Positions 23,301 to 33,120 of a stretch of DNA of 64,000 bases are shown piece by piece. Location: contig NC_134648.1 of NCBI RefSeq assembly GCF_030463565.1, positions 13,743,806 to 13,807,805 on the forward strand, in the 5' to 3' direction. The translations under genes were made by a program, and so were the position numbers. The notes beneath the pieces are model-generated. The model was given only the letters and a program-made list of their open reading frames with translations, searched no databases and was not told where the DNA came from. Origin of the DNA: Pelecanus crispus (Eukaryota; Chordata; Aves; Pelecaniformes; Pelecanidae). The first letter of the stretch is position 1; the number at the start of each line of letters is the position of its first letter.

Positions 23301-26300
23301 TTGTTCACTCGCACCTGTAAGACCCAATGCATAGACACCCAAATCAGCTTCTTAAATTCTGGGTTGATTCACGCAAAGAGCATTGCCACAGGTGGGGGCT
23401 GGACACAGGTATTTCCTATGCCAGCAATGCCAGTGCTCAATAAAAGCATCTGTGTTCATTCAGTAAGTCCATTCACCTTTTTCATACTTAGGTGGTGCAT
23501 GTACTTGGAAAGGTAATTTGTTACCTCTTAACTTGTCACATCACTGCAGAATTCCCCATACCCTTATCAAGATGAAAGCGATTACAGCTGAAACACAAGC
23601 TTGGAAAAGCCTGACTTGTTTTGATTCCTATATGAAATAAAATCTTGAACTTGAGTTTGGAAAAAGGAAGGCATCCCTCCAAATTCTGGTTAATATTTTG
23701 AAAGGATTGTTCCCGTCCCAATACAAAGTAGTTCTTTCTTGTCAAAGCCAGGCAAGCCAGAGCTGGCAGGAGAGCAAACAGATGTAGGCTAGGAAGAGTA
23801 CATGTAGTCTGGGAATCAGGGAGAGTGAGACTTTAGGGCATCCCTCCCATGGGAGCCGCGCTGGCCTGTGGCCACCACAAGCAGGCTGGCGATGCAAGTC
23901 ACTTGTGACTTTACTCTGGCTTCACCCTGCTCTTCTGTGTGTGTTTTTTCTTAAAGCAACCACATAATATCCTGCAGAAGCGCCTGATGGAGACAAATTT
24001 ATCAAAATTACGAAGCAGCCGAGGCAGCTGGACTCTGAAGAGTGATATCTCAGCGCAGACCAACAAGCTGAATCAAACCAAACTGGGCAGCTCAGGGAAA
24101 ATGGAGGATGAGGAGCTCATAGTGGTGAGCTGCCAGGTAATGGTCCCTCCCCAGCCTTCTGGGTTTTTTTCCCCAAAATTTTATTTCTGACAGCCTCAAG
24201 CTGTGCTCTTGTTCTCCATGTTTCCCGATTAGGGTTGTGCTCCACCGGGGCTGTCACAGCTGTGCTCCCTCTGCAGCTCAGGGCTGCTGGGGCACGGACA
24301 CCTACCTGGGTCTCGGAGAGAAAACTGGTCTGATGGATGTCTTCCCTTGGATGTCAGGGTGGAGGGAGTAGCCAGGCTGGGGCAGCATGCTGAAATGCTG
24401 AGGAGTAATTATCCATAGTGAATCCCTGTGCTCACAGCCTATTTGTTTACCTCAAGTGCCACCCCTCTTTTCTTCCACCAAGAGTAATTTCACATTTCTC
24501 CTCCCTACCCCCACGATCTTTTGTATTTCTGACTCTCCGCAATATTCACTCCTGCCTGGGGCTGCCCCTTCTGCTCTCTGCAGGGGCAAATGCTGCCGGG
24601 AAGGGCTGAGCACCCAACACCATGTTGTTTAGTAGCACGGCCTTCTTCAAAAAGCAGCTCAAGAGCCAACACTTTGGTGCCTGGGGTGCACAAGGCTACA
24701 CCCTGTGGGCACTGAGTACGCAGTGAGCAGGGATGGGCTGGCACGAGGAGATGTTGGTATTTTGGTGGGGACCGGTGTGTGCGGAGCAGAGACCCCGGAC
24801 ACCCTGCGCTCATCCTGCATCCCATGCATCGTCTCCCATTTCTGCTTGCTCTTGCAGTGTGCAGGGAAGGAGCTGAAGGCCGTGGTGGACACCGGCTCAC
24901 AGCACAACCTCATGTCGTCTGCCTGCCTGGACAGGCTAGGGTAAATATCCAGCTGGATTTCTGTTCTGTGGGAACTCGTGGCACCTGGCAGCACAGAGGC
25001 GGTGCTGCCGGGGCTGGGGCATCGCTCACACCAGCAATGGCCATTCTAGAAGGGAGTGCTTTGGGCTGTGCTTGGGCCAGCCCCTGAGCCTCCCATTACA
25101 ACCAAATCCTGGTTTATTCTTTAATGTCCTTTCAGGGAGCTGAAATAGAAAGCCACTTGTACCAAACCATTCACCTTTCAGTACATCCCTTCAGAGGGTT
25201 GGATGCGTTTGTATTTTTTCAGTGCCTGCCTATTTGTCATTCAGCACCTCGTGAAATAGCTGAAAGCAGGCCTGGCCCCTGTGTCCACGGGGCAGGCGTG
25301 AGGCTGGGTCAGCCCAGCCCAGCCCCGCAGGTCCCCGCTGCGAGGCAGGGACCTGGCTGCTGGGCGTGCTCCTGCTGCCGGCTGCAGCACTGCTGGCCCC
25401 AGCACCGGGTGTAAGGCAGCTGTGTGGTTGTATACATACATGTGCTCGGAATTTCATGTCTGATGCGACTCCCAATAACAAACTTCTCCCAGTTGAAGGG
25501 AAAGGAAGTGTATTTATATAGTGTTAGAGACCTGACTGGCAGCCATTTGGAGCAAAACCCCTGCTGATCTCCGAGGACCAGGATCAGGCATCAGCTCATA
25601 GGGAGGGTATCAAGGAGATTTTGGCACTTCATTCCCATGGAGTGATTGCTTTTCATCACTGATTTGCAGTGATTATGCAAAAACCAATTGCAGTTGCTCC
25701 CTGAGCACTACTGCATGGCCCTGAATGAATGGTGCCTGTTTTCTGTCCAGACAGTAATTACTTCTTTGCACAACAGTGTTTAGTGGCTGGAAGGTGGCTG
25801 CACTTCCTACAAACTTGTCACAAACTGTGGAGCTGCTCAGCCTAGCTTACGGATGATAACAGTGCATTGAGAGGGGTCTCATCTTGTTAGATGCTGTATC
25901 AGCTGCTCAACATGTCTGAGTTGCAGAGCGATGGTCTGTGGTGGTTCATCTGCTCTCTGTGTTACTCATGCATGTCCTGCATAGTTTTTGCAGCACCAGT
26001 CTGCTTCAGCAGTCCTGCCCTCCAAAGAGTGCTTAAGAAATGCGTTAGAGCCAGATTCTGCTCTCAGGTTATGGGGATTCCCTCCTGATTTCAGCAAGAC
26101 CGCTTTTGTAGCCGTCCGCCAGACAGCTGCAGTTAAAAGGCCTGTGTCCCTTGCCAGTGCTATCAGCAATGAGCGGGCTTTGGTTCCTGCTAGGCGGGAC
26201 CCCACGGACACTGGGGTGTACAGGAGCCACATTGCCTGTGCCAGTAGACAGCACGGCCAGAGCAACACCCCGTCCCGCGTGCGCTGCCAGCCGACACGTG

Positions 26301-29300
26301 CAGCAGGCAGGGCTGCCTTGCAGGCAGCTTCCTGCAGCTCCTTTGCTGTTTCTTTGCTGGGACAGCAGCTGAAGCCAGATTAACAAAGTGGGTTAAAACC
26401 AGGGCTTTGATGCCTGGCTCACTCTGCCGTCGCTGTGGTAGGTCCTGTGCGACAACAGGCACCGCTCCAGGATGTTTTATTTCAAAGCAGTCCCGCATGT
26501 GTGGCGATGATAAAGCATGAGTTTTGTTTAAATCCAGCCCTAGAAAGCAGCAGGGAAGAGGTGTGCTAGGTGATTTTGCTTTTGTTCCTGTCAGGGCAGG
26601 AGGGGCCCGGCAGTGTGCTTTGCTGGGTGCTGCTGCCTGCAGTTGAGGCTCAGTGGCTCCGGGGATGGGCCCTGCTGCTGAGGTCTCAGGGGGCTCAGCA
26701 CCTAAAAGCAGCATATGTGTGCCCGAGGCACAGGCTCAATTCCTCCCGTCTTTTTTAAAAACCTTTGTGCATCTTGTCACGGCCCCGTTTGAGCTCTTCC
26801 CCTTGCCTCTAGGAAAAGCGGTGGGGTTAGCTCGCAGGTTGCCGCAGCGTAAGAAATCCCCTGCGGAGGTGTAGGTGCAGCTCTGGTCACTGCACACTGC
26901 TGGGGACTTTTCCACTTGCAAACCCAGCTCCAAGATGTGTCACTCCATTGTGCAGCAGTGGTTCTCCTCCCCTTGCTGCAGTTTCCTGGCCGGCATTCAG
27001 CCATGCCAGGCTGAAAGAGTTGGGGTTGTTCAGCCTGGAGAAGAGAAGGCTGCAAGGAGACCTTATTGCGACCTTCCAATACTTAGAGGGGGCCTACAGG
27101 AAAGATGGGGAGAATCTTTTTAATAAGGCCTGTTGTGACAGGACTAGGAATAATGGATTTAAACTAAAGAAGAATAGATTTAGACTAGACATTGGAAAAG
27201 TTTTTTACAATGAGGGTGGTCAAGCACTGGAATGGGTTGCCCAGAGAGGTGGTAGAGGCCCCATCCCTGGCAACATTCAAGGTCAGGTTGGACGGGGCTC
27301 TGAGCAACCTGATCTGGTTAAAGCTGTCCCTGCTCACTGCAGGGGGGCTGGGCTAGATGACCTCTAAAGGTCCCTTCCAACCCAAAGCATTCTATGATTC
27401 TATGCGTTGCCCACGTGCTAGCCATCCGTCCTTGGGTCAGTCTCAGCTGGGATGAAGCGCTTCCTTGAAGGTGGCTTTACCCTGCCCCACCCCCCGCAGC
27501 CTCTCTGCGGCCCTGGTCACGCCTGGGAAAACCATCTGGGTCAGCGGGTGCCGGAGCGAGGAGCCATCTCCAGCTGTATCTCGGCTCTGTTCACGTCCTG
27601 GCTCCAGCGCGGCAGCATGTGCCCTGCAGTGGGGACAAATGGGAGGAGACCACTGGAGACCATTGGAGACCATTGGAGACCACAGCCAAAGACCACATGT
27701 ATTCCCCTGAGCGGATACAGAAGCCATCAGAGTTGACTGCACCCAAGAAAGCCACTCCAACCTGTCTCGGGCCAGAGTAAAGCCAGCTCAGCGCCAAGGA
27801 GCTCATAAACTGCTTGATACGTTCCCACTGCTTTTTAAGGCCAGTTCCTAAGGGAAGTGCTAGAAGGGATCCAGCTCCTTCTCTCTGCTATCTTGCCTGG
27901 TCCTTGCACCTGTGGGGCAATCCTCACCTCAGTTCTGGGACCTCTGCCTCTGAGGGGGGCTGGTCCCCCCCCAGGATGGATGGACAGACAGGCACATACA
28001 CGCACTGCTGCAATGCAGCGCAGCTCAGCAGAAAGGTACCTTAAATAGCTGAAAAGTGATACAGCTTTTATCTGAGGGAGACATCGCTGCCTTGAACTGC
28101 CTTTCCATTAGGTTCTTGTTCAGTTTAAAAGAGAAACTGAAGCTGAATAATTAATCAGTGTTGTCAGACTAGTTCGTGGGACGTAGACAGAAGACACGAC
28201 TGTACCTGAGATATCCCTGACACACTTTTTTCTTTTTCTTGCACTGAATTTGATTGATCTGTCCCCACTTCCTCTGAGTAAGCCTAGCAGCAGCACCTGC
28301 TAACAAGCATGGATCGGGCACGCTGCCCTATCTGTGAGGCACAGGGCCATGGTGTCAGCAGCTCCACTGGTGGGAGCTGGAGAGGAGTATCCCTTCCTTA
28401 CACCCACACTGTATTAGAAGCAATTTTAGATCAGCAGCTTCCCCAAGTCTTGAGGATATGGAGGAAAAAAGATTCCTCGGGTAAAAAGCAGAATCCAGTA
28501 AGGAGCTCTGCTTGGGGCAAGGGCTGATGGGGCCCCAGGGCTGCGTCGTGGGTTGTCCTATGGTCTGAGGTGGGTGCAGGCTGCTGGCTGTATGCAGAAC
28601 ATCCCAGAAAACCTGCCAAGAAAGCAGCTTTCCAATAACGGCGTGGTAATATGAGCAAGCTAAGAGCACTTCAGGTGTAAGTACCCTCCAAATGCCGTTT
28701 GCTCCTTGCCGGAGCAGCCAAACCGTGGGCATTTCATGTCAGAAGTGTTTTCAATGCACAGGTTAAAGGAGCATCTCAAAGCACTCCCTGGTGAAGATGA
28801 GGTGGTTTTGTTGCCGTACAAGGTGAGGGTGATCGGCCAGATCGAGTGCCTCACCCTCACAGTGGGAGCGGTCCCCGTGGAGTGCGCTGCCCTCGTCGTG
28901 GGTGAGTGTGTGCGTGGGCTCCTCTGGGTGCGGGCTGGGGCTCTACTCCCTCTTAACCCAGGGGAAAAATGAAGCTTCAGAAACACATTAAAATAGAAAT
29001 ACTGCTTTTCTGCAGCAAAAGTCCCTATTTGGTGCTTCAGATGGAGGGAGGGAGGATGCATTCAGCAGGGCTGCGCTCGCAGCACCAGGCTTGCGCTCTG
29101 CCGTGCTGATGGAGTGACCACCGTGTCTCCCTGCAGGCAAATCTGCCTGCCCTCGTTTGATCATGTTCCCCTCTGGAGTAACTCAGTCCTTTTATAAACA
29201 GGGTTTTATTTAGCAGAGCAGCCATGAAGGAAGGATGGAGTCACTGACAAAAAGCATGGGAGAACATTTTGAATGTATAAATCTGAATGTTCCTATTTTT

Positions 29301-29555
29301 CAGAAGACAATGAGAAACCTTTCTCCTTTGGGCTGCAGACACTGAAATCTCTGAAGGTAGGGATTTTCCAGCAGGGCTTTTACCCATGCTGGGGGAGCTG
29401 GGACCACTGTGAATTAGTTTTCCCTCTTATCTAAAGGCATTTATTCTCTACAGTGTGTCATAAACATGGAGAAGCACCATCTTGTTCTGGGGAAGATGGA
29501 GAGGGAAGAAATCCCGTTTGTGGGCAGTGGCAGCGCTGCGGCGGGAGAGCAGTAA
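17213..29555 (+). CDS. NRIP3: NRIP3, nuclear receptor-interacting protein 3 (six exons, whole gene span)
   Basis: The joined exons (17213-17386, 23957-24136, 24858-24940, 28762-28901, 29304-29356, 29454-29555) give 732 bases, a 243-residue protein and an intact reading frame; all introns are GT-AG. The length is close to the roughly 240 aa of mammalian NRIP3. The N-terminus ([40 protein letters not shown]) is the strongly conserved NRIP3 start. Residues about 118-224 form a retropepsin-like (aspartyl protease) domain, with D129-T130-G131-S132 as the catalytic-loop motif, [13 protein letters not shown] (169-181) in the middle and [16 protein letters not shown] (199-214) at the end. The family, which includes NRIP2, is related in fold to DDI-type proteases. 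Proteolytic activity of NRIP3 is not established, and its nuclear-receptor role rests mainly on its name and on NRIP2. The start codon was chosen by conservation and has A at -3. The last ten residues are the least conserved part. Confidence 0.96.
17721..17742. repeat. TA/CA microsatellite
   Basis: Alternating TA then CA dinucleotides in NRIP3 intron 1. Confidence 0.8.
18736..18780. repeat. 15-bp pyrimidine-rich tandem triplicate
   Basis: Three 15-bp units, TTTCCTCCCTGCTCC with one T/C change in the middle copy, lie head to tail. On the minus strand they read as a repeated RSREE peptide in a long open frame, but no gene is otherwise supported. This is strand-asymmetric purine/pyrimidine DNA in an intron. 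Confidence 0.95.
21399..21433. repeat. (CCCT)n microsatellite
   Basis: About eight imperfect CCCT/CCTT units in NRIP3 intron 1. Confidence 0.9.
23957..24136 (+). CDS. NRIP3: NRIP3 coding exon 2
   Basis: This exon encodes residues 59-118, from [20 protein letters not shown] to ELIVVSCQ, with both ends on codon boundaries. The acceptor is TTAAAG (AG at 23955-23956) and the donor is GTAATG. The central part, rich in Ser, Lys and Asn, looks disordered. The last residues (ELIVVSCQ) form the first strand of the protease-like domain. Confidence 0.95.
24137..24857 (+). other. NRIP3: NRIP3 intron 2
   Basis: 721-base GT-AG intron with a GC-rich 3' half. No other feature was recognised. Confidence 0.85.
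24858..24940 (+). CDS. NRIP3: NRIP3 coding exon 3 (DTGS motif)
   Basis: This exon encodes residues 119-145 and two bases of codon 146: [20 protein letters not shown] and onward to CLDRLG. It carries the aspartyl-protease signature VVDTGS (127-132). The acceptor CTTGCAG and donor GTAAAT are clear. Confidence 0.95.
27004..27404 (+). mobile_element. LINE CR1 3'-end fragment in NRIP3 intron 3
   Basis: The translated sequence contains [40 protein letters not shown] and [11 protein letters not shown], which are the C-terminus of the CR1 ORF2 protein. The element ends with the typical octamer repeat ATTCTATGATTCTATG at about 27389-27404. A small frame disruption lies near 27210-27290. It is in the same orientation as NRIP3 and is 5'-truncated. 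Its terminal sequence differs from the copy at 10685, so it belongs to another CR1 subfamily. Confidence 0.93.
27641..27680. repeat. 10-bp tandem repeat
   Basis: Four successive 10-base units end in GGAGAC or GGAGGAGAC (CATTGGAGAC twice, CACTGGAGAC once, one degenerate copy). Confidence 0.85.
28762..28901 (+). CDS. NRIP3: NRIP3 coding exon 4
   Basis: This exon completes codon 146 and encodes through V192 plus one base: [20 protein letters not shown] then [16 protein letters not shown] and VECAALVV. It forms the middle strands of the retropepsin-like domain. The acceptor is TGCACAG and the donor is GTGAGT. An exon-internal donor-like AAG|GTGAGG lies at 28823 (see findings). Confidence 0.95.
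28902..29303 (+). other. NRIP3: NRIP3 intron 4
   Basis: 402-base GT-AG intron. Nothing else was recognised. Confidence 0.85.
29304..29356 (+). CDS. NRIP3: NRIP3 coding exon 5
   Basis: This small 53-base exon encodes E193-K210 ([18 protein letters not shown]), matching the conserved DNEK..LGLQTL.SLK segment. It follows a TTTTTCAG acceptor and ends on a codon boundary at GTAGGG. Confidence 0.94.
29454..29555 (+). CDS. NRIP3: NRIP3 coding exon 6 and stop
   Basis: This exon encodes C211-Q243 and TAA, beginning [20 protein letters not shown]. The first part closes the protease-like fold. The tail, [11 protein letters not shown], is small-residue-rich and differs from what I recall of mammals. 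The stop codon overlaps a GTAAGT donor consensus at 29552 (see findings). Confidence 0.92.
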   Translation, partial: CVINMEKHHLVLGKMEREEIPFVGSGSAAAGEQ

Positions 29556-30124
29556 GTTGGCTGGGGAGGTGAGCTGGGTGCGCACCGCTGAGCCTGATGG
29601 CAGTGCCTCCCAGCACGGCCACGCAGGAGCCCCCAGATCCTCGCTGCAAGCAAGCGAGAGCTCACCGGTATGGGCAGAAATTTTTTTCATCAGCTCACTG
29701 AGTTTTGAAACAGAATCCCTGACTTTTTCAGCAGCCTTTGTCAGCTTTTGCTGCTTTTTTTCCAGTAAGCATTGTACAGCAAAGGGGGTGTCTGAAAAGA
29801 CACACACAGGGAAACACCTTAGGAAATGTACTTTTTGGAGGTCACTAGGAAGAATCCTTGAGCGCTGTTGAGAGTGTTCCCAAACAAACCTTTTTCTGGA
29901 AAATATTTATGAAGCAAGGCAAATAAACCCACATGAATGTTTTGCCAAGTGCAGGAGAGAGAGATCCTGCCTGGAGATAACGGTGTTGCCACTTCTCTCC
30001 ACATTGTCCCGGCTGCCCCCCTGCCAGGTGCTCCTGATGTCCTGGACTTTTTCAGCCTATAGAAAGAGAAATCTGTGCTGTCTGCTCTGGTAACTCCTAA
30101 ATATGTAGCTTGTGTGGCTGGCTC

Positions 30125-30160
30125 TGCAGGCAGGCAGGCGGCAGGCAGGCAGCAGGCAGG
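30125..30160. repeat. (GGCA)n microsatellite
   Basis: Imperfect tandem GGCA units interrupted by GC. Confidence 0.9.
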
Positions 30161-33093
30161 ACAATCCCCCTTCTTCCAGGCACTGTGCAGGGCTCCTCCT
30201 CGCTGAGCACTGTGAAAAAGAGACGTAACACTGGCTCCTGCCTCCGACTTATGAAACTGGCAGGTGCCGGGTGCCCAAAAGGGGGATTTGCACTGATTAG
30301 TGCAAATTTGCACTTATTAGGTGCCGCTTCAGCTTTGCAGGCAGCACTTGTGGTTGCTCAGCGATGAGTGCTGCGGACACAGCCACCTAAAAAATGTTTG
30401 CTCACTGCATAAGCCAGCGTCTTTGGCAAATGATGTAGGGCAGCACCTTCTTTAGCTGCCTGTCATGACCAGCCACAGCCATTTTGGATGTCCTGCAGCC
30501 CCCACGCAGCTCAAGCCTGCTATGCTGGGCACCACTGAGCTCAAGGAGCCTGGGAGGGAGCTGGGAAGGAGCAGACCTTCCTGAGCTAATTGTATTTAAA
30601 CTCCTTGGGGAGTACACGAGGGGTGTACGCACTGGTACAGGGAATCAGGATGAGAGCGCATGTGCTCCCGCTGCGTGCCCAGGGCACCCGCCCACCGTGA
30701 GCCCAGGACAGCCACCAGCCATGGGTGCCACCAGCACGAGCCCGGGGAGCGCCTGGTACAGCACCGTGGGGAGACGGTGCTGCAGCGCAAAACCACAGGA
30801 TGTTTTCCCTGTCTCTTTTGAAATAGGGATGTGAGAGGCATAGGGTAGTTCTGTCACCACTGCAGTGATGAATTATTTCTTGGTACTGCATTCAAGGCCA
30901 AATTTTGTTGCTTTTTTTTTTTTTTCCCATGAAAAACACCTGTTTCATTGAATGTGTTTTCCTTCCTGTTTCAGCAGTTCAGAGGCATAAAGAAAAATTG
31001 AAACACTGTCCCCACACAAGAACTTGACTTCAAAGAAATCCTGTGCAGCTGTTCCAGATGAAACAGCAGTGTGCTGCTTTGAAAACATTTATACTAGGCT
31101 ACAACTTGAGTAGAGCTAAATGAAATCCTGTTCAGTAGCCACTAATTTAGAGGTATTGTCATGTTTATCTATGGGTTTTGAGAAACAAACGTGTGCTTAT
31201 TTTCTGGGCTTTTCTATATGGTGTCCTCTTTATTACAAACAGTTCGGAAAATCTTATGAATTTCTTCTGATGAGAAAAATACTTTTTATAGTGGCCTCGT
31301 ATGAGTAATTGTATTTAGCTGTGATTAGAGGCTATCAGAATGAAATTTTTATTAATGATTTTTCCAGGGCTAAGTATTTGTATTCACTTAACTGATATTG
31401 CCACATTCAAATGGCCATTACCAGGAAGTTACTCAGAGTAAAATAACAATGTTAAAACCACCTAGGAATTATAGCTCATCCTGTTAGCATAGTATTGTTG
31501 CTATGTAATTAGGGATGCAACTGGTGGCTTGATGAGAAAGAGCAATTACAGAATTATTAATGGGTTATAGGCTTCTCTGCAGTGGCATGGCAGAAGCACA
31601 GAAGCAGGGTTTGGGAGGGCTCCCGGGGTGATCTCCCACAGCCCCCAGCTCACTGTGGGGTTGGTGCCGGCACAGGGGCAGTGCATCAAGGCACTGCCTC
31701 GCTGGGGCTCAAAACCCGCCAAGGAGGGATCCTCTGGGCAGGTCTCGGCTGCCTTCCTAGCGGGAATAGTCAGGAAAATTAATCATCATATTGAGCCAAA
31801 AAGCAACAAACGAGCACAACAGAAAGCAGCAGATGCAGAGCCTCGTTGGTGTATCAGGAACCAAAGGGTCCCCATGCGCCCTTGGTTCTCCCGTGCTGGC
31901 AGGACTGGTGCCGCCGCCTGCCCGCCCAGCACCCAGCCTGAAGCACCAGCAGCACCCGGGCTACGCGCTGGTGCGGGTTATTGGCTCCAGCTGGACTTCA
32001 GTGTTGCTGCCGGAAATGCCATATTTTTTTATATCTAGTTACAAATTGCCTGAGATCTTAAGTACAACACTCACCTTGATCACCCTCAGGGCAGGTGGGA
32101 GTTTTCACCAGGACGAACATTTCATTCGGTGTTACTGTCCTGTAGCAGCAGGGTTGCTACTTCATATGCTGCTCGCTTGCAGACCAGAACAAACGTATGG
32201 TATTGCTTGGGGGAGCCTGGCCTCGTACAAAAGCAGCTTTCTAGATTTTTAAAAGCTAGTGGGAATTATTGTCATCTGCTGAAGAGGCATCTTTAAAATT
32301 CAGAATAATATTCTTGTGATGTTGCGCATCTGCCAATGGCCAGTCCCGCTGCAGCTGGATCCGCACAGGCCAGCTGTGTGCTGCAGGAGCGGGAATGCTG
32401 CTCTGGCAGCTCTTGCTTAGCAAAAGCCCTTTGGCCCCCGGCGGGTGCAGGCTGCAGCGTGGCTCAGATGGGCTGCGGGGTCTCCTGCGGGATCCAAGCG
32501 GCCGCTCACGCGCTTAAGCCTCCTCGCAGACATTAATGCACCGCTCGCCCAGGCACCCCGTGGTGCGCAGCATCGGCCGCAAGCACCGACATCATCACTG
32601 GCGTTTCCACTTAGGAAATGTCTTGACAGTCCTGGGTGAGGACCAGTAAGTCTTGTCGCTTCGTGACCATTGGCTCAGGTCCAGAGCCTGTCCCGCGAGC
32701 CAGGCTCCTGCCAGCTTTAGCCAGTCTGTGCCCAGGAACGCCATCTCATGCCTGCCATGGCATCTAAGCTGGAGCTTTATCTCCTGCAGTGGTTTTGAAC
32801 CTCTTTTCAATATTGGGTATGACTATCAAATCTGAACTATATGTATTTTGAGCTATTTTCTATTTTGGTGATAAGTTTCAGTGCTTTCTCTACATACAGT
32901 ATTTTATATAACACAGCTCTCTCTATAGATATATTTACAGGACTGGGCTGCCCAGGGCAGTCCCACCGATGTGTTATAGAAATGTTTCACTAAATATGAA
33001 ATAGATTTGATTATTTTATATGCTATGAGTTTGGTATTTTGGTACTTCTTTCTTTCTGTGCTCATTACTGTGCTAAATGTCAAATGAAATCTA

Positions 33094-33099
33094 AATAAA
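33094..33099 (+). terminator. NRIP3: Candidate NRIP3 poly(A) signal
   Basis: AATAAA is followed after about 10-20 bases by a T/GT-rich stretch (TTGTTATTGCTG). It is preceded by UTR-like AT-rich sequence. Confidence 0.5.
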
Positions 33100-33120
33100 G
33101 TTACATTGTTATTGCTGTTT

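Larger units (their letters stand above)
17387..23956 (+). other. NRIP3: NRIP3 intron 1 (6.6 kb)
   Basis: GT-AG intron. It holds a TA/CA simple repeat (17721-17742), a GC-rich block with many two-strand open frames (about 18530-19950), a 15-bp triplicate (18736-18780) and a CCCT-rich microsatellite (21399-21433). Open frames within it are not supported as genes. No CR1 copy was recognised. Confidence 0.85.
24941..28761 (+). other. NRIP3: NRIP3 intron 3 (3.8 kb)
   Basis: GT-AG intron containing one sense-oriented CR1 tail (27004-27404) and a short 10-bp tandem repeat (27641-27680). Open frames inside it, up to 174 codons on the minus strand (26190-26714), lack recognisable domains. Confidence 0.85.
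29556..33120 (+). other. NRIP3: Probable NRIP3 3' UTR or downstream region
   Basis: No new gene is visible between the NRIP3 stop and an AATAAA at 33094-33099. The stretch 32770-33120 is AT-rich, lacks open frames and has the look of the end of a long 3' UTR. An earlier AATAAA at 29922-29927 could give a short form. The region includes a GGCA microsatellite (30125-30160). A 3.5-kb UTR is inference; the transcript may end earlier. Confidence 0.45.

Noticed and set aside
18536-24800. A roughly 20-base similarity (GTGTGCGG-G-GAGACCCCG) between about 18540 and 24777
   Set aside because: The match does not extend on either side, so I cannot separate chance from a tiny shared repeat remnant.
26190-26714. 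174-codon minus-strand open frame in NRIP3 intron 3
   Set aside because: It has no domain and lies in GC-rich intronic DNA with opposing open frames.
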